6,504 bases of DNA, taken from Oscillospiraceae bacterium (lineage in GTDB: Bacteria; Bacillota; Clostridia; Oscillospirales; Acutalibacteraceae). The DNA lies in the NCBI GenBank assembly GCA_031273775.1, contig JAISRF010000212.1, forward strand, positions 1 to 6,504. The letters run 5' to 3'. The number at the start of each line of letters is the position of its first letter. The first letter of the stretch is position 1. Under the pieces are notes generated by a model. It saw only the letters and a list, made by a program, of their open reading frames with translations, searched no databases and had not been told where the DNA came from. Of this stretch, positions 1-5,176 are shown in pieces. The position numbers and the translations under genes were made by a program.

Positions 1-1182
1 CCCCAGTCGCCCCAGCTTTACAAGCAGCTTTTAATGCTTTCTGGCGCGGATCGGTATATGCAGATTGCCCGTTGCTTTCGTGACGAGGATCTGCGCGCCG
101 ACCGCCAGCCCGAATTCACCCAGTTGGATTTGGAAATGTCTTTTGTGGACGTTCAGGATGTAATCAGCGTGAACGAGGGCTTTTTGGCCCGGGTATTCCG
201 CGAGCTTCTGGGGGTGGAATTGGCTCTTCCCTTGCCACGCCTGACCTATGATGAAGCTATGAACCGCTTCGGCTCCGACAAACCGGACACGCGGTTCGGG
301 CTGGAATTGGTCGATTTGACGGGCGCGCTCGCAAACTGCGGCTTCAAGGTGTTCGCCGAGGCAATCGCCAACGGCGGCGCGGTGCGGGGAATCAACGTTA
401 AGGGCAGCGCGGAAAAATTGACCCGCAAAGAGCTGGACAAGTTTACCGAATTCGTAAAGGAAACCGGCGCGAAAGGGCTTTCCTGGACGCGCCTGACCGC
501 TGAACCGTCCTCCTCTTATGAAAAGTTTTTAAGCCCGGAGGAAATCTCCGCGGTGCGCTCACTGCTAAACGCGCAAAACGGCGATGTGCTGCTGATTGCC
601 GCGGATAAGTGGCCGCAAACGGTGTCCGATAGCCTGGGCGCGTTGCGCTGTGAGGTAGCCGGAAAACTCGGATTGATCAACGAAGGCAAAAACAGCTTGC
701 TGTGGGTAACGGATTTCCCACTGTTTGAGTACGACCGGGAAACCGCGCGGTTTTACGCCAAGCACCATCCCTTCACCGCCCCGCGCGATGCTGATTTACC
801 GTTTATTGAAAGCGATCCTGCCCGTGTGTACGCGAAAGCGTATGACCTTGTGTACAACGGCACGGAAATCGGCGGAGGTTCCATTCGCATCAATGACTCC
901 GATTTGCAGGCGCGTATGTTTACGGCGCTGGGCTTTACCCCCGAGGACGCCCGCGCCCGCTTCGGGTTTTTGCTGGACGCTTTTACTTACGGCGCGCCTC
1001 CTCACGGCGGCCTTGCCTACGGTCTCGACCGGTTGTGTATGCTTCTGCTGGATCGCCGATCCATCCGTGATGTGATTGCCTTCCCGAAAGTGGCAAGCTC
1101 GGGCGATTTAATGGCGGGCGCGCCGGACAAAGTGGACGAGAACCAGCTTCGAGAGTTGAATATCGCGCTGTGCGGCGAATGA
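1..1182 (+). CDS. aspS: aspartyl-tRNA synthetase, C-terminal part (5' truncated by window edge)
   Basis: Class II aminoacyl-tRNA synthetase that attaches aspartate to tRNA-Asp in the cytoplasm. The reading frame is open from base 1, so the 393 visible residues are the C-terminal part of a protein that is usually about 590 long. The missing part is the N-terminal OB-fold anticodon-binding domain and the start of the catalytic core. Visible in order: the SPQLYKQLL/GADRYMQIA stretch, motif 2 with FRDEDLRADRQPEFTQLD (window residues about 26-43), the bacterial GAD insertion (roughly residues 100-230), the EIGGGSIRI active-site strand, motif 3 GGLAYGLDR (about 336-344), and the conserved RDVIAFPK tail. 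It ends in TGA. Whether the enzyme is discriminating or also charges tRNA-Asn cannot be judged, because the main determinants lie in the missing N-terminus. Identity is very secure. Confidence 0.97.
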   Translation, partial: PQSPQLYKQLLMLSGADRYMQIARCFRDEDLRADRQPEFTQLDLEMSFVDVQDVISVNEGFLARVFRELLGVELALPLPRLTYDEAMNRFGSDKPDTRFGLELVDLTGALANCGFKVFAEAIANGGAVRGINVKGSAEKLTRKELDKFTEFVKETGAKGLSWTRLTAEPSSSYEKFLSPEEISAVRSLLNAQNGDVLLIAADKWPQTVSDSLGALRCEVAGKLGLINEGKNSLLWVTDFPLFEYDRETARFYAKHHPFTAPRDADLPFIESDPARVYAKAYDLVYNGTEIGGGSIRINDSDLQARMFTALGFTPEDARARFGFLLDAFTYGAPPHGGLAYGLDRLCMLLLDRRSIRDVIAFPKVASSGDLMAGAPDKVDENQLRELNIALCGE

Positions 1183-1208
1183 ATTACACCGCCGCAAGCA
1201 GCGATGTA

Positions 1209-1252
1209 TCTTCGTAGAATCGCCCCAAGGGACGGGGTATTTGACCCGAAGA
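1209..1252. repeat. nested imperfect inverted repeat between convergent aspS and spoIIR
   Basis: The 86-bp gap between the two stop codons contains TCTTCG (1209-1214) pairing perfectly with CGAAGA (1247-1252). Inside, CCCC (1223-1226) can pair with GGGG (1234-1237), or alternatively GGGT (1235-1238) with ACCC (1244-1247). Convergent genes usually share a bidirectional terminator here, but no run of T follows the stem on either strand, so an intrinsic terminator is not convincing. It could also be a copy of a dispersed intergenic element; that cannot be tested from one window. Confidence 0.35.
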
Positions 1253-1268
1253 GAATAAATACTGCTCC

Positions 1269-1880
1269 TTAACGCTTGCCCAGTTTCTTTTTTATATCCT
1301 CGATGACTTCCACCGCTTTAAACCGGAAACGGTACTTAGGTTGGTTCTCCACCACCTCCAACTCGTCTCCGCTCAGCGTTTGCGACAGCGAACCCTTTTC
1401 ACTCGCCGCCGGGACGCAGACCGCCGGGAACATCACGCACCACCAGTTTTTTCCATTTGCCTCGCCAATCAGTACACGTATTGCCTCATATTCCCCGGCT
1501 GGAAGGGTAAAATCATCATATGAGCGGGTCTCAAACCACACGGGCGCGACCTCAATTCTGACCGAATACGCGTACCCGTTCCGGGCAATCTCATCCTCTG
1601 CGGCCGCCTGGAACAACGGCAGGTTTTTCCGCGCGGTTTCTTCCGCCGCCGCCACATTTACGGCCTGCTCAAACAGTCCCTCGCCGCAGACTAGTATTCT
1701 GTCCCGCACCTTTAATTTTAACGCTTGATCCTCTTCGCTGTCGGAATTGGCAAGTACATGGAGCCGCAGCACCTTTTGCCGGATTTGCGCCACTGAGGAA
1801 TAAAAGGAGAAGAAACTCATAAGCACCGTAAAAATCAGCCCGAACAAAAGAGAAACCTGCCATTTAGAAAACCGCTTCAT
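1269..1880 (-). CDS. spoIIR: stage II sporulation protein R
   Basis: SpoIIR is made in the forespore under sigma-F and secreted into the space between the two cells. There it activates the membrane protease SpoIIGA, which cleaves pro-sigma-E in the mother cell. The 203-residue product has a short basic start, a hydrophobic segment at about residues 9-30 that acts as signal peptide or anchor, and the family block LRLHVLANSDSEEDQALKLK (38-57). It also has PAGEYEAIRVLIGE (127-140) and NWWCVMFPAVC (145-155). Length is within the family's usual range. The ATG is preceded by GGAGG (1886-1890) at a 5-nt spacing, which fixes the start. I searched upstream for a sigma-F promoter and found no convincing match. 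The gene is convergent with aspS and has an unusual set of hairpins directly upstream. Identity is secure and it marks the host as an endospore former. Confidence 0.95.
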   Translation of the reverse strand: MKRFSKWQVSLLFGLIFTVLMSFFSFYSSVAQIRQKVLRLHVLANSDSEEDQALKLKVRDRILVCGEGLFEQAVNVAAAEETARKNLPLFQAAAEDEIARNGYAYSVRIEVAPVWFETRSYDDFTLPAGEYEAIRVLIGEANGKNWWCVMFPAVCVPAASEKGSLSQTLSGDELEVVENQPKYRFRFKAVEVIEDIKKKLGKR

Positions 1881-1895
1881 AACTACCTCCGTTTT

Positions 1896-1967
1896 GATTG
1901 GGCAGGTCGCCGTGCCTCCCCATACTTTTCCGTTTATGATTGGGCAGGATTACGCGTCTGCCCAATC
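1896..1967. repeat. three copies of a 10-11 bp word: two direct, one inverted
   Basis: GATTGGGCAGG occurs at 1896-1906 and again at 1938-1948, 42 bp apart. The inverted form CTGCCCAATC lies at 1958-1967. In a transcript of either strand the inverted copy can pair with either direct copy, so two structures compete. On the spoIIR strand the copy at 1896-1905 sits only 5 bases upstream of the GGAGG ribosome site. Confidence 0.7.
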
Positions 1968-1972
1968 ATAAA
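1933..1972. repeat. perfect 15-bp hairpin upstream of spoIIR
   Basis: TTTATGATTGGGCAG (1933-1947) is exactly complementary to 1958-1972, with a 10-nt loop at 1948-1957. The stem has four consecutive G/C pairs in the middle and A/T ends. It could be a terminator or attenuator in the spoIIR leader, or a protein-binding palindrome. Its right arm shares bases 1970-1972 with the next hairpin, so both cannot form fully at once. Confidence 0.7.
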
Positions 1973-2002
1973 ACGCGTCCGGTTAAATTCTGGACGCGTT
2001 TT
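1970..2002. terminator. perfect 11-bp hairpin with T4 on both strands, possible bidirectional terminator
   Basis: AAAACGCGTCC (1970-1980) pairs exactly with GGACGCGTTTT (1992-2002) around an 11-nt loop. Because the stem ends in A4/T4, a short U tract follows the GC-rich part whichever strand is transcribed. It lies downstream of the leftward 6S RNA gene and upstream of spoIIR, so it could stop read-through from the RNA gene. The U tract is short, so terminator function is only moderately supported. Confidence 0.45.
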
Positions 2003-2039
2003 AGGCTTAATATTCAGTTTTGGAAAATTATTCCTTTTA

Positions 2040-2100
2040 GGTTAAAGCAGTTAGCAACACACGAACATAGGCAACCGCAAGGGCTGCCCCTGCTGCCAAT
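2040..2100 (-). other. small structured segment directly 3' of the 6S RNA gene
   Basis: Read on the minus strand, GGCAGCC (2088-2082) pairs with GGUUGCC (2076-2070) around a 5-nt loop. Outside it GCAGCA (2096-2091) pairs with UGUUGC (2059-2054). Each helix includes a G:U pair that becomes A:C on the plus strand, so the fold favours a leftward transcript. No promoter of its own and no U tract were found. It may be a read-through tail, a separate small RNA, or a dispersed repeat. No function can be assigned. Confidence 0.3.
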
Positions 2101-2102
2101 TT

Positions 2103-2307
2103 AAAAAGATTCCCGCTCTGCCGTACAACAGCCTATGATAACCTGCAACAAAAAAAGCAGGTGGGTGCCCTCCCCACGGCATTGCGCTTCCAACATCCGG
2201 CACCCGAAAGTACCGGGAGGCCTGCAAACCCGCCGCGGGAGCCGAGCTCCCGTTTCATAACTTGTAGGGTTATAAAAGCTGTTTGAGTTCGCGTACAGAG
2301 CAGGAAC
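2103..2307 (-). ncRNA. ssrS: probable 6S RNA (about 205 nt)
   Basis: 6S RNA mimics an open promoter and binds sigma-A RNA polymerase holoenzyme to tune transcription in stationary phase. The predicted RNA runs from about 2307 to the U5 tract at 2107-2103. Its ends pair: UUCCUGCUCUG (2306-2296) with the complementary strand of 2111-2121 ends in a closing stem that doubles as the terminator. AACAGC/GCUGUU and AUAACC/GGUUAU continue it as an interrupted long rod. Inside are CGGGAGC/GCUCCCG (2252-2236), CCGGUAC/GUGCCGG with a G:U pair, and a small hairpin ACCUGC/GCAGGU near the 3' side. Length, end-to-end pairing, interrupted rod and own promoter fit 6S RNA. As I recall, the 6S-1 gene of Bacillus subtilis also lies close to aspS. 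The assignment rests on architecture and remembered similarity, not on an alignment; another long rod-like RNA remains possible. Confidence 0.7.
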
Positions 2308-2313
2308 ATGTTT

Positions 2314-2342
2314 ATTATAGCAGACAAATCGCCCGTAATCAA
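2314..2342 (-). promoter_or_regulatory. sigma-A type promoter of the 6S RNA gene
   Basis: On the minus strand TTGATT (2342-2337), a 17-bp spacer, and a consensus TATAAT (2319-2314). The expected start is about 2307, exactly where the 5' arm of the closing stem begins. This agreement supports both the promoter and the RNA. Confidence 0.8.
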
Positions 2343-2424
2343 GTAGTAATTTCGGGAAATTTGCTGCCATAAATTTCCGGTCAAATTCAGCCAAATATTT
2401 CCTAAAAGCAATATTTTGCGACAG

Positions 2425-2453
2425 TTGCATTTTTAGATACCTTATGATATAAT
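2425..2453 (+). promoter_or_regulatory. strong extended -10 sigma-A promoter for speD
   Basis: TTGCAT (2425-2430), a 17-bp spacer, and consensus TATAAT (2448-2453) preceded by TG at 2445-2446, which makes an extended -10. The start would be near 2460, giving a leader of about 105 nt before speD. It diverges from the 6S promoter, the two -35 boxes being 82 bp apart. Confidence 0.8.
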
Positions 2454-2459
2454 ATGCGC

Positions 2460-2565
2460 CTGTAAACAAACGGGTGCCCCTCTACAGAGTAATCATAAAC
2501 TCTTTGCGGTGTGAGCCTCTGAAAACGCGGCGTTTGCCCGGAGTAAAAAAGGTTGGTGAATATTT
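2460..2565 (+). promoter_or_regulatory. long 5' leader of speD with possible alternative pairings
   Basis: The leader is longer than translation needs. Pairings that can be seen are CTGTA (2460-2464) with TACAG (2483-2487), AGAGT (2486-2490) with ACTCT (2499-2503), and CAAACG (2467-2472) with CGTTTG (2531-2536). The first two overlap and the third spans them, so they are partly exclusive. It matches no riboswitch class that I recognise, and no upstream peptide with a ribosome site is evident. Confidence 0.35.
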
Positions 2566-3366
2566 TTGGCGAACAACAAGGTTACGCTTTACGGATTTAA
2601 TAATCTCACCAAAACGCTCAGCTTTAGCATTTATGATGTTTGCTACGCCAAAAGCGAACGCGAACAGCGTGATTATATTGTGTACACGGATGAGCAGTAT
2701 AATTCAGAACGCCTGACCAATATCCTGTGCGACGTCACCGCGATGATCGGCGCGCGGGTGCTTAACATCTCCAAACAAGACTATGATCCGCAGGGCGCAT
2801 CGGTCAATATTCTGATTACCGAGGACGAACTGCCGGAATCGTTAATAGACAAATCCTGCAACCGCGGGCTGTACAGCAGCGGCGAAAGCGTTCACGCGCA
2901 TCTGGACAAAAGCCATGTTACCGTCCACACCTTTCCGGAATACCATCCCGGCAACGCCATTTCCACCTTCCGTGTGGATATTGACGTTGCCACCTGTGGC
3001 ACCATTTCTCCGCTTAACGCGCTGGATTATCTGATTGGCAGTTTTGATTCCGACATTATGACCATTGACTACCGCGTGCGCGGCTTCACCCGCGACGTAG
3101 ACGGCAAAAAGCTCTACATTGACCACAATATCACGTCTATTCAGGATTATATCGACCGGGAAACCCTGCAAAAATACGATGCCATCGACGTCAATGTGTA
3201 TCAGTCAAATATTTTTCACACGAAAATGCTGATTAAAGAGATTGAGTTGCAAAATTACCTGTTCAACAAAGATGTGCGTGAACTTCCCCCCAAGCAACGG
3301 CTTGATATTACGAACAATCTCCGCCGGGAAATGATTGAAATTTTCAGCGGGGTCAACATATATTAA
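2566..3366 (+). CDS. speD: S-adenosylmethionine decarboxylase proenzyme, E. coli (class 1A) type
   Basis: SpeD decarboxylates S-adenosylmethionine, giving the aminopropyl donor used by spermidine synthase. The proenzyme cuts itself at an internal serine, which becomes the pyruvoyl cofactor. The 266-residue product matches the long E. coli form (264) almost throughout: LYGFNNLTKTLSFSIYDVCYAK at the start, QDYDPQGASV (71-80), the cleavage context AHLDKSH with Ser116, VHTFPE (120-125), TCG with Cys144, DYRVRGFTRD, and NIFHTKML near the end. It is not the short Bacillus/archaeal form of about 120 residues. The start is TTG at 2566, chosen because it gives the family N-terminus and lies 6 nt after GGTGA (2555-2559). 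No speE, speA or speB is in the window, so the aminopropyl acceptor and partner enzyme must be elsewhere. Some SpeD homologues are known to have changed substrate; the close match here argues for the classical activity. Confidence 0.96.
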   Translation: MANNKVTLYGFNNLTKTLSFSIYDVCYAKSEREQRDYIVYTDEQYNSERLTNILCDVTAMIGARVLNISKQDYDPQGASVNILITEDELPESLIDKSCNRGLYSSGESVHAHLDKSHVTVHTFPEYHPGNAISTFRVDIDVATCGTISPLNALDYLIGSFDSDIMTIDYRVRGFTRDVDGKKLYIDHNITSIQDYIDRETLQKYDAIDVNVYQSNIFHTKMLIKEIELQNYLFNKDVRELPPKQRLDITNNLRREMIEIFSGVNIY

Positions 3367-3370
3367 TGGA

Positions 3371-3390
3371 GGACGCCGCCCGCGTTTTTT
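3371..3390 (+). terminator. weak hairpin with T6 between speD and mscL
   Basis: ACGC (3373-3376) pairs with GCGT (3382-3385) around CGCCC and can be lengthened by two G:U pairs; six T (3385-3390) include the stem end. The stem is very short. It might reduce read-through into mscL rather than stop it, so the two genes may still be one transcript. Confidence 0.25.
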
Positions 3391-3415
3391 ATTTGCGTTT
3401 TCGGGAGTAAAATTT

Positions 3416-3922
3416 ATGAGCAAAAAGAAAAAAAGCCTTGCGCTGGCAAACAAAGGAAAGGGTTTTCTTGCGGAATTCAAGGCGTTCGCGCTGAAGGGCA
3501 ACATGATAGACCTCGCCGTCGCGGTGATTGTGGGCGGCGCGTTTCAGGTGATTGTCAATTCGCTGGTAAAAGATATTGTCATGCCGTTGATTGGGCGGGT
3601 TACCGGCGGTGTGGATTTTTCTAATCAGTTTGTGGTGCTGGGTTCCGTGCCCGATGGGGCGGATATTTCCACGTTGGACGCAGCGCGCAAGGTTGTTTCC
3701 GTGTTCGCTTACGGTTCTTTTATTACTGCTGTGATTCACTTTTTGATTATGGCTTTCGTGATTTTTATGCTGGTTAAATTTTTGAACAGACTAAAAAAAG
3801 TCGGCGTTAAAAAAGAAGGGAAAACGCCGGACGAAAAAGATTGCCCGTTTTGCAAAAAGGCTATCGCGATGGATGCGATACGGTGTCCCTTCTGTACAAG
3901 CGATTTAAGCGAAGAGAAGTAA
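3416..3922 (+). CDS. mscL: large-conductance mechanosensitive channel with C-terminal zinc ribbon
   Basis: MscL is a homopentameric inner-membrane channel that opens under membrane tension and releases solutes on osmotic downshock. The 168-residue product starts with a Lys-rich tail, then FKAFALKGNMIDLAVAVIVG (21-40), the first transmembrane helix with its pore-lining Gly/Ala pattern. A periplasmic loop follows (about 60-98). The second helix (about 99-124) includes FLIMAFVIFMLVKFLNRL. Typical MscL proteins are near 136-150 residues and end in a LLTEIRDLL-type helix. Here that helix is absent, and the tail carries CPFC (143-146) and CPFC (157-160), a four-cysteine zinc ribbon. The start is ATG at 3416, 8 nt after GGGAG (3403-3407). 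The gene lies 49 bp after speD and converges on the Fe-S protein gene; the 67-bp gap beyond it shows no strong terminator. Channel identity is secure. The metal site is inferred from cysteine spacing. Confidence 0.95.
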   Translation: MSKKKKSLALANKGKGFLAEFKAFALKGNMIDLAVAVIVGGAFQVIVNSLVKDIVMPLIGRVTGGVDFSNQFVVLGSVPDGADISTLDAARKVVSVFAYGSFITAVIHFLIMAFVIFMLVKFLNRLKKVGVKKEGKTPDEKDCPFCKKAIAMDAIRCPFCTSDLSEEK

Positions 3923-3989
3923 CGCACCGGCGCAATTTAAAACAGATAGATTGAAAAAACGGGGAAACTCAAATTTTATTCGGTGTACC

Positions 3990-5078
3990 CTACTCAACCA
4001 CAACCGTTTCATATTTCCCTGTGCCCAGCTCCAATTCCTCCAGACAGCGTATCTGGTCATATGGATTTTTGGCATGAAGCCGTTCAAACAAATGCCCGGT
4101 TTTACCTAATTCCATTCCCTTGGGCACCCCGGCGGGGTTCAAATTTTCAAACTTAATTAAATCCAGGCTGGCGGTTTCAACGGCGGCAATGTCCCAGGAA
4201 GAAACCAGTCCGATATCCGGAACAAGGCTGGGCGTGGTGATCCCCCAGCAGTCGCACATGGCGGTGATGGCGATCAGAAGGTTCATGTAAAACACATTTC
4301 CAGGTTCAAAGGTATTCAGTACGGTTTTCGCGCACAGGGCAAGGCCTCTTTGAAAATCAAGATAGCTGTCCCCGGTCAACGAAATCGCGCCTGTGGGACA
4401 GATCTTATAGCAGTGCTGGCAGAGGGTGCAGTTGTGTCCGAAAACCTCATAATTCCCGGCTTCGTCAAAGCGGTTAGCATGGTGGTTGCAGGACTCAATG
4501 CAGGCGTTGCAGTGGACGCATTTGCCGCCGTCCCACTCTATCCCCGCGCCCAGACCGTGTTGCTCGCGACGCGTGCGATCACTGACGCAACCCATCGCGA
4601 TATTTTTCACCGCGCCGCCCAAAGCACAGCAACCGTGTCCTTTCACGTGGGAAAAATCAATGAGGAAATCCGCGTCATGAATCAGCCCGGCGACATCCGC
4701 GTGGCGGAATGTTTTGAAATCCACGGGCATTTCATATAGATATTTTCCTAAGTGCCCCGCTGCCTCAAGCACCGGCGCGCCCAGGGATTCCTGTGTGTAC
4801 CCGCGCTGCTCAGGGTGCCGGGAGGCAATATAATGGTCAACGAAAAACGGATTGCCGCCGCGATCTGTCACAAACGTGGCCAGCAGACGCAGAAAAACCG
4901 GTGGGATGGTGGAATAGCCCAGTTCTGCCCCAACGTGGATTTTAATCGCCACGGATTTGCCCCGCACACGCTCTCCCAACCCGCTTTTGTCCAGCTGGCG
5001 CTCCATTTTTTTTGGCAAGGTCTGCCCGGCCTCATAAGCGGAATACGCCATATCGGAAAAATACACGGTAGACGGCAT
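3990..5078 (-). CDS. DUF362 / 4Fe-4S ferredoxin-domain Fe-S protein (COG2768 type)
   Basis: A 362-residue soluble protein with a DUF362 domain and an inserted two-cluster ferredoxin module. The N-terminal part contains KSVAIKIHVG (41-50) and VDHYIASR. Next come DADFLIDFSHVKGHGCCALGGAVKNIAMGCVSD (about 135-167), the DUF362 core, and then two [4Fe-4S] motifs: Cys187/190/193/197 (CVHCNACIESC) and Cys217/220/223/227 (CTLCQHCYKICP). Extra cysteines (150, 151, 164, 249, 275, 277) could bind further metal. The family is known only as uncharacterised Fe-S centre proteins, presumably electron carriers or redox enzymes; substrate and partner are unknown. The frame is open further upstream, but ATG at 5078 is chosen because GGAGG (5088-5092) lies 9 nt before it and a good promoter lies just upstream, inside any longer reading. 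Family assignment is firm, function is not. Confidence 0.9.
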   Translation of the reverse strand: MPSTVYFSDMAYSAYEAGQTLPKKMERQLDKSGLGERVRGKSVAIKIHVGAELGYSTIPPVFLRLLATFVTDRGGNPFFVDHYIASRHPEQRGYTQESLGAPVLEAAGHLGKYLYEMPVDFKTFRHADVAGLIHDADFLIDFSHVKGHGCCALGGAVKNIAMGCVSDRTRREQHGLGAGIEWDGGKCVHCNACIESCNHHANRFDEAGNYEVFGHNCTLCQHCYKICPTGAISLTGDSYLDFQRGLALCAKTVLNTFEPGNVFYMNLLIAITAMCDCWGITTPSLVPDIGLVSSWDIAAVETASLDLIKFENLNPAGVPKGMELGKTGHLFERLHAKNPYDQIRCLEELELGTGKYETVVVE

Positions 5079-5115
5079 AAAAAACAACCTCCATAAATTC
5101 TGATTCATGAGGTTT

Positions 5116-5144
5116 ATTGTACACCCTTTACTCGCGCAACGCAA
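5116..5144 (-). promoter_or_regulatory. sigma-A type promoter of the Fe-S protein gene
   Basis: On the minus strand TTGCGT (5144-5139), a 17-bp spacer, TACAAT (5121-5116). The start would be near 5109, giving a leader of about 30 nt. It sits in the 98-bp gap behind the next leftward gene, so the Fe-S gene can be expressed alone. Confidence 0.7.
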
Positions 5145-5176
5145 CATTTTTTTAGGACAAAGGCGTCTCATGCGCG

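Noticed and set aside
1896..2002. CRISPR or insertion-sequence ends
   Set aside because: Only two direct copies of a short word with no regular spacers, no transposase and no visible target duplication.
1891..2040. Sigma-F promoter expected before spoIIR
   Set aside because: Only partial matches to the sigma-F boxes were found, none with correct spacing.
2101..2469. Leftward open frames of 122 and 92 codons upstream of speD
   Set aside because: They lie over the promoter and body of the structured RNA, lack ribosome sites, and their translations look like no protein family; the RNA explains the region better.
2474..2716. Rightward frame starting in the speD leader, as a possible leader peptide
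   Set aside because: The GTG start has no Shine-Dalgarno sequence, and the frame runs deep into speD out of frame, as a chance shadow would.
3923..3989. Bidirectional terminator between mscL and the Fe-S gene
   Set aside because: Only 4-5 bp pairings (such as TTGA/TCAA and CACCG/CGGTG at the edges) could be found, too weak to call.
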